DNA of 64,000 bases from Methylobacterium fujisawaense (GCF_014138435.1 NZ_JACJIM010000007.1:1-64000), one strand, 5' to 3'. Shown: positions 43,566 through 52,223, numbered from the stretch's first letter. The notes: generated by a model not told the origin, from the sequence alone. Numbers and translations: made by a program.

Positions 43566-43686
43566 ATCGGACGCGAAGATCGGTCCGTTTGCCCGACCGT
43601 CGCGCGCCGCGGGAGAACCCGGGGCCGCTTTCGTGTCGCGCGGCGCAGCGGATAACAGATCGTTCCGCCGCCGACAAGCGCCTCGC

Positions 43687-43992
43687 TCACGGGGAATCGT
43701 AGCCGCCCTCCAGGAAAGGCGCCGCGCCGTCGCCGATGCTGATGCCGGGCTCCACGATCGAGGCCGCCTTGCGGATCAGCTCGGTCACCTCGACGGAGAT
43801 GCGGTCGCCGGTCACCACGATCTGCCCGCGGGCGATCGGGTGGTCGTTGGCCAGGATCTCGACCATGTCGCTGTCGCTGGCTTCCAGCTCGATCACGGCG
43901 CCGCGGCCCATGCGCAGCAGCATGTGCAGCGGCATGCGGGCGCGGCCCAGCACCACTGTCAGATCGACCTTCAGGGTCTCGAAGATCGCCAC
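43687..43992 (-). CDS. Short FliN-like (FliMN C-terminal domain) protein
   Basis: About 101 residues from the GTG at 43992. The single domain matches the FliN/SpoA C-terminal fold: LKVDLTVVLGRARMPLHMLL, then GRGAVIELEASDSDMVEILA and GQIVVTGDRISVEVTELIRK. FliN is part of the flagellar C-ring switch. This copy has no other flagellar gene around it and lacks the usual N-terminal region, so it may be a stand-alone switch component. It is divergent from lipB. Confidence 0.85.
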   Translation of the reverse strand: MAIFETLKVDLTVVLGRARMPLHMLLRMGRGAVIELEASDSDMVEILANDHPIARGQIVVTGDRISVEVTELIRKAASIVEPGISIGDGAAPFLEGGYDSP

Positions 43993-44080
43993 CAGCCGCC
44001 ATCCTGTCTCACGGCCGGTCCTTGCCAGCGCCGGCCGCGAATGTTGAAGGCTGCGACCATCGACGCAGGATGATGAACTC

Positions 44081-44812
44081 TTGGTAAACGCGCCCCGCCT
44101 CACGGTCCGCCCGCACGCCTTCCCGAAGCGGCCCGGCGCAGATCCGGTCGCCGGCCCGGTGGGCTGGCGCGTGAGCGACGCGCCCGTGGGCTACGCGGCC
44201 GCCCTCGCCTGGATGGAGGCGCGTGTGGAGGCGATCGCCCGCGGCGCGGCGCCCGAATGCGTCTGGCTGCTGGAGCACCCGCCGCTCTACACGGCCGGGA
44301 CCTCGGCCCGACCGGAGGATCTGGTGGCACCGGACCGCTTCCCGGTCCACGCCACGGGCCGGGGCGGGCAATACACCTATCACGGCCCCGGCCAGCGGGT
44401 CGCCTACGTGATGCTCGACCTCGACCGGCGCAGCCGCGACCTGCGCGCCTATGTGGCGAGCCTGGAGGCGTGGCTGATCGAGACGCTCGCCGCCTTCAAT
44501 GTCCGCGCCGAGCGCCGGGAGGACCGGGTCGGCGTCTGGGTACGCCGGCCCGAGAAGGGGCCTCGCGTCGAGGACAAGATCGCGGCGATCGGGATCCGGG
44601 TGCGCCGCTGGGTCAGCTTCCACGGCATCAGCCTGAACGTCGAGCCCGATCTCGCGCATTTCGACGGGATCGTGCCGTGCGGCGTCCGGGAGCACGGGGT
44701 GACGAGCCTCGTCGATCTCGGCCTGCCCGTGAGCCTGCCGGAGGTCGACATGCGGCTCCGCGCCGCCTTCGAGGCGCTCTTCGGGGCCACCGTGACCGAG
44801 GCTGCGGACTGA
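44081..44812 (+). CDS. lipB: Octanoyltransferase LipB
   Basis: 243 residues from a TTG at 44081 (AGGA lies 9 nt upstream); a shorter start is possible because the first ~25 residues are poorly conserved. LipB moves the octanoyl group from octanoyl-ACP to lipoyl domains of the 2-oxoacid dehydrogenases and the glycine cleavage system. The family blocks are [19 protein letters not shown] and [20 protein letters not shown], the catalytic Lys166 ([19 protein letters not shown]) and the catalytic Cys200 (FDGIVPCGV). Confidence 0.96.
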   Translation: MVNAPRLTVRPHAFPKRPGADPVAGPVGWRVSDAPVGYAAALAWMEARVEAIARGAAPECVWLLEHPPLYTAGTSARPEDLVAPDRFPVHATGRGGQYTYHGPGQRVAYVMLDLDRRSRDLRAYVASLEAWLIETLAAFNVRAERREDRVGVWVRRPEKGPRVEDKIAAIGIRVRRWVSFHGISLNVEPDLAHFDGIVPCGVREHGVTSLVDLGLPVSLPEVDMRLRAAFEALFGATVTEAAD

Positions 44813-44846
44813 TCGGGTGTGCCGCCGATGCCTCCGGCCGCGCCGA

Positions 44847-46973
44847 TCAGAAATCCGCGTGCAACCGCGAGGCGAAGAAATGCGCGGGGCCGCGGTCGCG
44901 ATTGTATCCGGGATTGTCGATGAACTGGTAGTCGAAGGTCAGGGTGACGAACTTCGTGAGGTTCAGGGCGTAGTAGGTCTCCAGCGCGCGCTCGGTGCCG
45001 TAATTCAGCCGCCCGTCGCCGATCAGCAGGCCGAGGTAGCCGGCCGCGAAGGCGGCCCGGTGTGAGGGCGAGAGCCCGTTCATCGCGGCGCCGATGCCGA
45101 TCGTGTCGTCGGGCCGGTCCCAGGCCTTGCCCTTCAGCGACAGGCCTCCGGAGAAGCTCCGGTCGATGTCGGTGAAGGAGATGTTCTCGGTGCGCCCGTC
45201 GTTCAGGCTCGCCCGGGCGAACAGCCCGAGTTCCGGCGTCAGCCCCTGCTCCAGGTTGATGTAGCCGCCGGTCTTGCGGCGGGGGCGCCTTGTCGCCGCG
45301 ACGGCGTCGTTGATGTCGTCGAACAGGCCGAGCTGCGTCAGGGTGACCACGTCGCGGTTGTTGGCCGAGACACCGACATTCGAGAACAGCCCGATCCGGA
45401 TCTTGCCGGGCTGCTCCAGCCACGGGAGGACGTGGCGCTCCTCGAACTCGACGTTCAGCCCCGCACGCCGGAACACCCGCGGGTCGAGCACGTCGCTCGA
45501 CGGCTCCTTGGGCACCTGCGTGTAGGCTGCGCGGATGGCGAATTCCGGCCGGTTGTACTCGGCGTAGACACCCTGCGTGAAGCCCGGGAGGTTCGCCGGG
45601 AAGTCCCAGGCCGAGGCGCCCCAGAGCGACCAGTTGAAGAAGTCCACGCGCGGGTCGTGCGCGTAGATGTTGCCGTCGAAGAAGTCGCCCAGCGCGAACT
45701 TGCCGGCGATCAGCGTGATCCGCTCGGCATCGTAGCGGGTGGCCACCTGGTTCGGACCGTCCGGAACATCCACGGTCTCGCCGCCCAGCCCGAAGGTCTG
45801 CTTCACGTAGTAGCGGTTCGAGCGCAGCTTCGGGAACGGGGCGCCCGCCTTCTGCGCCTCGCCGTTGACGAAGCCGGCGACGCCCAGCGTCCGCGACAGG
45901 CCGAAGCCCTGGCTGAATTCGGGGTTGTAGTAGATCTCGGTGCTGTCGGTGAGCTTGAGGCCGAGGAAGATCGTCGCCGTGGTGGTCTGCCGGGCCTGAT
46001 GGGGGATCAGGCTCTGCGCGCCCTCGTAGGGCGAGCGGAAGCCGGGCACGGCCTGCGCGATCAGGGTCGTCTGCCCGTGCAGCGAGAAGCGGCCGGTATC
46101 GCCGTTGTCGGGGTCGTGCGGAGCGGTCTCGTCCGGGTCCGGCGGCACCTTCAAGCCGCCCGGAAACCACATCAGCCGTGCGAACAGCTGGTTGGAGGTG
46201 AAGCTCGCCCGGGTCGTGACCGGTCCACCCGTGTCGCCGGGCACCACGCCCAGCGGGAAGCGCCGGCTGCCGCCGAGATCGATGTAGCGGTAGTCGATGC
46301 CCAGGGCGAGGCTGTCGGTGATGGCGTATTGCACGCCCGCGCCCAGGGTGAAGCCGACATAACCCAATTCCCGCTGCGCGGTGGTCTGGCCGCCCGTGTC
46401 GAGATCCGGATAGCTGGCGAGAAACCGGGCGTTCGCACCGGTGAGCCCGAAGGTGCCGTAGATCAGATAGCGATCGAAGCTGTAGCCGAGTCGGGCACGC
46501 AGGGCGCCGTAGAGATTCGTCTTGGCGCGCACGACGTTGAAGGCCGGATCCGCATCCGCGTAGCCGAATCCCGCGACGGTCGCGGGGACCGGACGCTTCA
46601 GATTCGCCAGGTCGAGATTCGCTTCGATGCCGTAGACCCACGGCCCGGCCTGCCAGGTCCAGCCGCCGAACACGCCGCCCACGGCCGTGGTGGCGTTGCG
46701 CCCCTGGTCACTGCGGCCCGTGGAATCGCCGCTCTTGAAGGCCGGGATCGGCCGGCCGCCGATCGTCGTCGGACCGAAATTGTAGGCCCCGTAGGATCCG
46801 CCGGCGCTGCCCTCGAGGCCGACATAGCCGCCCGACCAGTCGGTGTAGGTCGGCCGGGTGGCGTCGGGGCGCGGCGCGGCGAAGTCGGCCGCCCGCGCGG
46901 CAACCGGGACGAGAAGGGGCGTCGTCAGAATGAGGGCTGCGGTGCGGACCAGGGGCACGGAACGGGTTCTCAT
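44847..46973 (-). CDS. Fused outer-membrane protein: Omp25-like barrel plus OprB-like porin
   Basis: 708 residues from the ATG at 46973; a GTG at 46997 is also in frame. After the signal peptide (PVAARA-AD) residues ~25-280 look like an Omp25/31-type eight-strand barrel: TDWSGGYVGLEGSAGGSYGA, GVFGGWTWQAGPWVYGIEAN, LRARLGYSFDRYLIYGTFGL and LGAGVQYAITDSLALGIDYR. A Pro/Asp linker (PPDPDETAPHDPDNGD) leads to a second ~400-residue OprB-family barrel (IFLGLKLTDSTEIYYNPEFS through VTLTFDYQFIDNPG), ending HADF with a terminal Phe, the usual signal for BAM insertion. Two barrels in one chain is unusual. It is divergent from the Ftr-type iron operon. Confidence 0.82.
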   Translation of the reverse strand: MRTRSVPLVRTAALILTTPLLVPVAARAADFAAPRPDATRPTYTDWSGGYVGLEGSAGGSYGAYNFGPTTIGGRPIPAFKSGDSTGRSDQGRNATTAVGGVFGGWTWQAGPWVYGIEANLDLANLKRPVPATVAGFGYADADPAFNVVRAKTNLYGALRARLGYSFDRYLIYGTFGLTGANARFLASYPDLDTGGQTTAQRELGYVGFTLGAGVQYAITDSLALGIDYRYIDLGGSRRFPLGVVPGDTGGPVTTRASFTSNQLFARLMWFPGGLKVPPDPDETAPHDPDNGDTGRFSLHGQTTLIAQAVPGFRSPYEGAQSLIPHQARQTTTATIFLGLKLTDSTEIYYNPEFSQGFGLSRTLGVAGFVNGEAQKAGAPFPKLRSNRYYVKQTFGLGGETVDVPDGPNQVATRYDAERITLIAGKFALGDFFDGNIYAHDPRVDFFNWSLWGASAWDFPANLPGFTQGVYAEYNRPEFAIRAAYTQVPKEPSSDVLDPRVFRRAGLNVEFEERHVLPWLEQPGKIRIGLFSNVGVSANNRDVVTLTQLGLFDDINDAVAATRRPRRKTGGYINLEQGLTPELGLFARASLNDGRTENISFTDIDRSFSGGLSLKGKAWDRPDDTIGIGAAMNGLSPSHRAAFAAGYLGLLIGDGRLNYGTERALETYYALNLTKFVTLTFDYQFIDNPGYNRDRGPAHFFASRLHADF

Positions 46974-47314
46974 CCGACTCACAAAAAAGTATAGCACTTG
47001 CTAAAACGGTCTTTGGCATCGCGCAAGCCAGGGTGCGCCTTCTCGCCACAGGCCGCCTCGCAAGTCATCTCCGTTCCGCCCGCCATCCTCGATGCTCGGC
47101 ATGGCAGTGGAATGACAATCCCGGTCCCGCCGTCTCGGTCAAGATGCAGAGGGTCATCGTATAGCGAACATCTCCGTGAGCTTTTGCAATGACCGCGTCA
47201 CGGTGCCGGAAAGACATGCGAATACGATCATGGCTCCCCAAGGTGGTCTCAGATTAGAATTGTTATTATTTGAGATCGATGCGATTCCAGTTTGAACTTC
47301 GAGCGGGGTGGATT
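46974..47314. promoter_or_regulatory. Shared divergent regulatory region, porin versus iron operon
   Basis: 340 bp with no gene, A/T-richer than its surroundings. On the minus strand TATACT (46988-46993) is a good -10 element for the porin gene, overlapped by the inverted repeat TAGCA-CT-TGCTA (46992-47003), a possible operator. Near the operon, an imperfect dyad TCTCA...TGAGA (about 47248-47276) spans an A/T-rich core containing TTAGAATTGTTATTATT. An iron-responsive site is expected by function, but no clean Fur, Irr or RirA box could be recognised. Confidence 0.45.
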
Positions 47315-47890
47315 ATGTGCGACCGCATGCATGCGTCGCCCATCACTCCGCTTCTCCGCGGCCTCGCCGCGGCCTCGCTCCTCGCCTTCGCGGGCCCCGC
47401 GACGGCCAAGGAAGTGCCCATCGGTCCGCATGTGACGCAGAACGGCCTGGAGGTCGCCGCCGTCTATCTCCAGCCGATCGAGATGGATCCTCCCGGCATG
47501 ATGCGCGAGGCCGCCAAGTCGGACATCCACCTCGAAACCGATATCCGCGCCGCCAAGGACAACCGCAACGGCTTCGCCGAGGGGGATTGGGTGCCGGCCC
47601 TCGACGTCCGGTTCGAGGCGGTGAAGCTCGATGGCGACAAGCCCACCGACCAGACGGTGTCGGGGGTGCTGATGCCGATGGTCGCCAATGACGGGCCGCA
47701 TTACGGCGATAACGTCAAGCTGTTCGGCCCCGGCCGCTATCGCCTCAAAGTAATGGTCGCGCCCCCGGGCAAGGACAGCCATTTCGGTCGCCACGTGGAC
47801 AAGGAGACAGGGGTCGGTCCGTGGTTCGAGCCCTTCGCGGTTACGCAGGATTTCACCTTCGCCGGTGTCGGCAAGAAGGGCGCCTACTGA
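47315..47890 (+). CDS. ftrA: P19/Tpd-type periplasmic iron transport protein
   Basis: 191 residues from the ATG at 47315 (GGGGTGGA upstream). The signal peptide ends GPATA-KE. The mature part matches the P19/Tpd family: VPIGPHVTQNGLEVAAVYLQ, PPGMMREAAKSDIHLETDI, GDWVPALDVRF and the C-terminal KDSHFGRHVDKETGVGPWFE. Conserved Met and His residues bind Cu and probably Fe. It is first in a four-gene operon with cupredoxin, polyferredoxin and FTR1 permease. In Brucella and Bordetella, FtrABCD imports ferrous iron, and this protein corresponds to FtrA. It acts in the periplasm. Confidence 0.9.
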   Translation: MCDRMHASPITPLLRGLAAASLLAFAGPATAKEVPIGPHVTQNGLEVAAVYLQPIEMDPPGMMREAAKSDIHLETDIRAAKDNRNGFAEGDWVPALDVRFEAVKLDGDKPTDQTVSGVLMPMVANDGPHYGDNVKLFGPGRYRLKVMVAPPGKDSHFGRHVDKETGVGPWFEPFAVTQDFTFAGVGKKGAY

Positions 47891-47907
47891 ATTTGCCGGA
47901 GCTGTCC

Positions 47908-48243
47908 GTGTCCCGCCTGTCGCGCTTCCTCGCCCCTGCCGCCGTGCTGCTGGTCGCCGTCGCGTCCGCGCGGGCCGACGACATGCCGGTCATCAAGGTC
48001 GAGATGCGCGATGGGGTGATCCTTCCGGCGGTGATCGAGGTGCCGGCCAACACCCGGTTCAAGCTGGAGATCTCGAATACCGGCCAGAGCCCGGTTGAGT
48101 TCGAGAGCACGGAACTCAAGCGCGAGAAGGCGCTGGCCGCGGGCTCGACCTCGGCGATCGTGTTCCGCACCCTCGATGCCGGCACCTACCAGGTGTTCGA
48201 CGACTTCCACCCGGAGGCGAAGGCGACTTTGGTGGCCAAATGA
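47908..48243 (+). CDS. ftrB: Cupredoxin-domain periplasmic protein (FtrB-like)
   Basis: 111 residues from the GTG at 47908 (CCGGAG 7 nt upstream). A signal peptide ending VASARA-DD is followed by a compact beta sandwich: VIKVEMRDGVILPAVIEVPA, RFKLEISNTGQSPVEFES and AGTYQVFDDFHPEAKATL. This is the cupredoxin-like domain of EfeO/FtrB. There is no cysteine in the mature chain, so it cannot form a classical type-1 copper site. Metal binding would rely on His/Met/Glu/Asp. In FtrABCD systems FtrB is thought to oxidise Fe(II) for FtrC. Its stop overlaps the next start (ATGA). Confidence 0.88.
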   Translation: MSRLSRFLAPAAVLLVAVASARADDMPVIKVEMRDGVILPAVIEVPANTRFKLEISNTGQSPVEFESTELKREKALAAGSTSAIVFRTLDAGTYQVFDDFHPEAKATLVAK

Positions 48244-49673
48244 GCGCGTCGACGACAGCGCCAGCCTCCCTTGCCCTGAGCCGTGTTCCGCCGCGTCGAT
48301 CCGTCATCGACGGTGCGCTGGCCCGGTTCGGCGACGGGCTGCGCCGGTACGGTTGGATCATCCGGGCCGTGCAATGGCTGATCGTTGCCGTCTACGCGGT
48401 TCTGGTGATCGTCCCGGCGCTGCTGCCGCTCCCCGACAACGCCGCCCATATCTGGACCAACCTGACGCTCGCCGCTCAGTTCGCGTTCTGGGGGATCTGG
48501 TGGCCGTTCGTGCTGGTGAGCATGGTCCTGGTCGGCCGTGCATGGTGCGGCGTGCTCTGCCCCGAGGGCGCGCTCAGCGAATTCGCAAGCCGCTGGAGCC
48601 GCGGCTATGCCGTGCCGCGCTGGATCACCTGGCAGGGCTGGCCCTTCGTGGCCTTTGCCGGCACCACCGTCTACGGGCAGATGACCAGCGTCTACGGCTA
48701 TCCCAAGCCGGTCCTCGCGGTCCTGGGGGGCTCGACGCTGGCGGCGATCGTGGTCGGCCTGCTCTACGGGCGCAACAAGCGCGTCTGGTGCCGCTACCTC
48801 TGCCCGGTCAACGGCGTCTTCGCGGTGCTGTCGAAGCTGGCGCCGGTCAGCTTCCAGGTCGACAGCGCCGCCTGGGCGGTCTCGCCCAAGCCCGTCGGGG
48901 GCACCGAGAGCTTCAACTGCGCGCCCCTCGTGCCGGTAAAGACCATGCGCGGCGCGGGCGCCTGCCATATGTGCGGGCGCTGCAGCGGCCATCGCGGCGC
49001 CGTGCGACTCGCCCTGCGCTCCCCCAATCACGAGATCGTCCGCGTTGCGGGCGAGGAGCCCAGCCTCGACCAGACCATGCTGATCCTGTTCGGCATGCTG
49101 GCGCTGGCGGTGGGCGCCTTCCAATGGTCGTCGAGTCCCTGGTACGTCGACGCCAAGCAATGGGCCGCCACATGGCTCATCGAACGCGGGACCACGTGGC
49201 CCCTGGAGCATTCGGCGCCCTGGTTCGTGCTGACGAACTACCCCGACCGCAACGACGTCATGACCCTCCTCGACGGCGGGTTGCTGCTGGCCTACATCGG
49301 CGCCGCGACGATCGTCCTCGGGCTTGCCCTGTCGGGGATCGTGGCGCTCGCGACCCTGTCCCTCGGGGGCTGGTCCCTGCGCCGCTTCCACCACCTGACC
49401 CAGACGCTGATCCCCGTGGCGGGCTGCGGCGTCTTCCTGGGCCTGTCGGCGCTGACCGTCACGTTCCTCCGCGGCGACGGCATCGTGATCCCCTACGTGG
49501 CGGAGATCCGCACGGCCCTGCTCGCCGGCGCGAGCCTGTGGAGCGTCTGGCTCGCCTGGCAGGTGGCGGGGCTTGCCGTCGGTGGGGTCCGCCGGGTGGC
49601 GGCCGCAGCCTGCATCGCCGGGGCGGCCGCCCTGTCGGTGGCCAATTGGGTGCTCCTGTTCTGGATCTGGTAG
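48240..49673 (+). CDS. ftrD: 4Fe-4S polyferredoxin membrane protein (FtrD-like)
   Basis: 477 residues, start coupled to ftrB by a 4-nt overlap. About 8-10 hydrophobic helices carry NapH/NosR/CcoG-like cysteine motifs: WCGVLCPEGALSEFASRW (near residue 105), WCRYLCPVNGVFAVLSKL (near 185) and ACHMCGRCSGHRGAVRLAL (near 245). These can hold iron-sulfur clusters that pass electrons across the inner membrane. In FtrABCD this is the FtrD role, probably reducing iron or recycling the copper site during uptake. Here it is encoded before the permease, whereas the known order is A-B-C-D. Confidence 0.88.
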   Translation: MSASTTAPASLALSRVPPRRSVIDGALARFGDGLRRYGWIIRAVQWLIVAVYAVLVIVPALLPLPDNAAHIWTNLTLAAQFAFWGIWWPFVLVSMVLVGRAWCGVLCPEGALSEFASRWSRGYAVPRWITWQGWPFVAFAGTTVYGQMTSVYGYPKPVLAVLGGSTLAAIVVGLLYGRNKRVWCRYLCPVNGVFAVLSKLAPVSFQVDSAAWAVSPKPVGGTESFNCAPLVPVKTMRGAGACHMCGRCSGHRGAVRLALRSPNHEIVRVAGEEPSLDQTMLILFGMLALAVGAFQWSSSPWYVDAKQWAATWLIERGTTWPLEHSAPWFVLTNYPDRNDVMTLLDGGLLLAYIGAATIVLGLALSGIVALATLSLGGWSLRRFHHLTQTLIPVAGCGVFLGLSALTVTFLRGDGIVIPYVAEIRTALLAGASLWSVWLAWQVAGLAVGGVRRVAAAACIAGAAALSVANWVLLFWIW

Positions 49674-49726
49674 CGCGCGGTCCGCGCGCGGTGCTTCACG
49701 CTCTCGCATAACCCCTGGAGACCGCC

Positions 49727-50551
49727 ATGATCGGCGCCTTCGTCATCGCCTTCCGCGAAGTCATCGAGGCAGGCCTCATCATCTCCATCGTGCTGGCGGC
49801 TACCCGGGGCATCCCGGGCCGGATGCGCTGGGTCCTGCTCGGCGTTGCCGGCGGCCTCGCGGGTGCCGCCCTGGTGGCGCTGTTCGCCGAGAAGATTTCC
49901 GATGCCTTCGAGGGCAGCGGGCAGGATATCCTGAACGCCGCGGTCCTGATCGTCGCCGTGCTGCTGCTCGTCTGGCACAACACCTGGATGAGCAAGCACG
50001 GCAAGGAACTGGCGGGCGAGCTGCGCGCCGCCGGCGCGGCGGTGCGATCGGGGGAGCGGGAGGCGGCGGCCCTCTCGATCGTGATCGGCGCCGCGATCCT
50101 GCGCGAGGGCGCCGAGCTGGTGCTGTTCCTGTATGGCCTCGTGGCCTCGGGCACCTCGGGGGCCGACATCCAGTTCGGCGCCGTCGCCGGCATCGGTGCG
50201 GGCGTGCTCCTCTCGGCGGTCACCTATCTCGGCCTCGCCTCGATTCCGAGCCGCTACGTCTTCTCGGTGACGAGCGTGCTGATCATCTTCCTCGCGGCCG
50301 GCTTGGCTGCGCAGGCCGCGCAGTTTCTGAGCAATGCCGGCGTGGTGGACGTCCTCGGCCACACCCTGTGGAACAGCTCCGGTTTGATCGCCGAGAATTC
50401 CTGGCCCGGCCGCGTCCTGCACGCCCTGGTCGGCTACACGGACCGCCCGACCGCCCTGCAGGGTCTGGTCTACATCGCCACCATCGCGGTGATGATCGGC
50501 CTGATGCAATGGAGCGCCGCCGACCAGCGCCGCGCGGTGCGGGCGGCGTAG
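49727..50551 (+). CDS. ftrC: FTR1-family iron permease (FtrC-like)
   Basis: 274 residues, about seven membrane helices. Both REXXE iron-binding motifs are present: REVIEAGLI near residue 8 and REGAELVLFLYG near residue 127. FTR1 permeases move iron supplied by an oxidase partner across the membrane. The ATG at 49727 follows TGGAGA. There is 53 nt after ftrD, and it is the last gene of the operon. With the P19 and cupredoxin genes this defines an Ftr-type ferrous iron importer rather than EfeUOB, because no EfeO or EfeB is present. Confidence 0.93.
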   Translation: MIGAFVIAFREVIEAGLIISIVLAATRGIPGRMRWVLLGVAGGLAGAALVALFAEKISDAFEGSGQDILNAAVLIVAVLLLVWHNTWMSKHGKELAGELRAAGAAVRSGEREAAALSIVIGAAILREGAELVLFLYGLVASGTSGADIQFGAVAGIGAGVLLSAVTYLGLASIPSRYVFSVTSVLIIFLAAGLAAQAAQFLSNAGVVDVLGHTLWNSSGLIAENSWPGRVLHALVGYTDRPTALQGLVYIATIAVMIGLMQWSAADQRRAVRAA

Positions 50552-50755
50552 AGCGGCGTCCGACCCCATGGCGGCCGGACCGTCCGACAGCGTGATGTGC
50601 GGAGACTGTGCGCCGCCCGGCTGACCCGGTCGGGACAGATCCGGCGCCGGGGTGCGGGCGTCCCGGGCCAAGGGGCCACCCGGCTGTGTGTCCTCGACGC
50701 GAGGCGACCGGTTCCGCCGCACCGATCGGCGATGCGGCGGATCGGGCTGCGGCCC

Positions 50756-51232
50756 TCAGGCCGGTGCAGCCCATTTCGCGCGATCGGCCGGCTTCTCCCT
50801 GTAGATCGTGCCGCCGAAATCGATGTGCAGTTCCGTGTCGGCCCCCTCGCGCCGGCGCGCCAGCACCTCGAAATGCTTCGGCTTGCGGCGCGGCGCGTCT
50901 ACGACCATCCAACCCGCCGAGGCCGCCGCCGCGAGGGCATGCGCGGGATCGGCGGGGCCATCCGCCCGCTTGGAGCCGGGGGCGTGGTGGGGCTTCTTGT
51001 GATGGATCTCCACCGGATCCCGGCCCGCCGCCGAAATCCGTGTGACCTTGATCTCCGAGGGACGGCGCTCGCCCTCCAGGGTCACGTGCAGCCCGCTCGT
51101 GATCGGAAACGCGTCCACGCCCTTCGGGCCGAGATCGGCCAGATGTGTCTCGCCGCCCGCCTCGAGGGTGAAACGATGGGCGAAGACGTGCCGGATGGTG
51201 CCCGAGAGGGCGGTCGTGTCGTGAAGCGGCAT
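50756..51232 (-). CDS. Protein of unknown function
   Basis: 158 residues from the ATG at 51232 (MPLHDTTALSGTIRHVFAHR), with GGAG 7 nt upstream on this strand. There is no signal peptide or membrane helix. The N-terminal ~75 residues look like a small beta barrel of OB type (RFTLEAGGETHLADLGPKGV then LHVTLEGERRPSEIKVTRIS). A linker with HHKKPHH follows, and the C-terminal part (AGWMVVDAPRRKPKHFEVLA then TELHIDFGGTIYREKP) resembles a second small domain. I cannot name a family. It lies between the iron operon and the sulfurtransferase gene, transcribed leftward. Confidence 0.65.
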   Translation of the reverse strand: MPLHDTTALSGTIRHVFAHRFTLEAGGETHLADLGPKGVDAFPITSGLHVTLEGERRPSEIKVTRISAAGRDPVEIHHKKPHHAPGSKRADGPADPAHALAAAASAGWMVVDAPRRKPKHFEVLARRREGADTELHIDFGGTIYREKPADRAKWAAPA

Positions 51233-51377
51233 GATTTTCTCCGTGGAGCGCCCAACCGCAGGCGCATTCGATATATCGAAATCTGCCACGAAGGTTTCAA
51301 GGACACGATCAGATCGGTCCGGACACGGCGGCAGCCCGCCATGTCCGAGGGCAGGTTTCTGGCGGCCCGCCGGCTTC

Positions 51378-52223
51378 TCAGGCGCCCGTCGCGACCGCGC
51401 GGGCCTGATCGGCGCCCCATTCCGACCAGGAGCCATCGTAGAGGCTTCGCGCCGGGCGGCCCATGGTCTCGAGAGCGAGCGCGATGATCGCCGCGGTCAC
51501 GCCGGAGCCGCAGGTGGTCACGATCGGCCGGTCCGGATCGACGCCGTTCTCGGCGAAGACCGACTTCAATTCCTCCGGGGTCTTCATCCGGCCGTCACGC
51601 TGGAGTGCCGCGTAATGCAGATTGCAGGCGCCCGGCATATGCCCCGGTCGGACGCCGGGCCGGGGTTCGGGCTCCTCGCCGCGGAAGCGTGTCGCCGAAC
51701 GGGCATCAACCACCTGAGCCGACCCGGTTTCCAGCGCCCGCGCCACGTCGTCCGCATCCGCCACCGCGCCGTGATCGAGGCGGGCCGAGAAGTGGCGACG
51801 CTCGTGCGGGTGCGGCTCGCCCTCCTCGGTGGGGTAGCCTGCCGCGATCCAGGCCGGGAGGCCGCCGTCCAGGACCAGGGCGTCCCGCACGCCGAAGGCC
51901 TTGAGCATCCACCAGACGCGCGGAGCCGAGAACAGGCCCTGACCGTCATAGACCACGATCTGCATGCCGTCGCCGACGCCGAGGGCGCGCATCCGGGCGG
52001 CGAACACCTCGGGCCGCGGCAGCATGTGCGGCAGGCTCGACTCGGTGTCGCTCATGGCGTCGAGATCGAAGCGGCGGGCGCCGGGAATGTGGGCCGCGCG
52101 ATATTCGGCCTCGGGGTCCCGGCCTGCGGCCGGCAGGTACCAGGAGGCGTCCAGGACCACGATGTCGGGAGCTTGTAGGCGGTCGTGCAGCCATTCGGGT
52201 GACACGAGGGGCGCGTGGGCCAT
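51378..52223 (-). CDS. sseA: 3-mercaptopyruvate sulfurtransferase
   Basis: 281 residues. Two rhodanese domains: an inactive N-terminal one (VVYDGQGLFSAPRVWWMLKA) and a catalytic C-terminal one with persulfide Cys238 in CGSGVTAA, the loop typical of mercaptopyruvate rather than thiosulfate sulfurtransferases. It moves sulfur from 3-mercaptopyruvate to cyanide or thiols and supports thiolation and antioxidant pathways. The start is the ATG at 52223. It may share a transcript with the unknown gene 145 nt downstream. Confidence 0.94.
   Translation of the reverse strand: MAHAPLVSPEWLHDRLQAPDIVVLDASWYLPAAGRDPEAEYRAAHIPGARRFDLDAMSDTESSLPHMLPRPEVFAARMRALGVGDGMQIVVYDGQGLFSAPRVWWMLKAFGVRDALVLDGGLPAWIAAGYPTEEGEPHPHERRHFSARLDHGAVADADDVARALETGSAQVVDARSATRFRGEEPEPRPGVRPGHMPGACNLHYAALQRDGRMKTPEELKSVFAENGVDPDRPIVTTCGSGVTAAIIALALETMGRPARSLYDGSWSEWGADQARAVATGA

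Noticed and set aside
43159-44073. Plus-strand open frame of 304 codons across tRNA-Leu and the FliN-like gene
   Set aside because: It runs through a tRNA and antisense to a recognisable FliN domain; composition is non-coding.
47248-47276. Fur, Irr or RirA box before ftrA
   Set aside because: The A/T-rich stretch contains half-site-like TTAGAAT, but no symmetric match to any of these consensus sequences was found.
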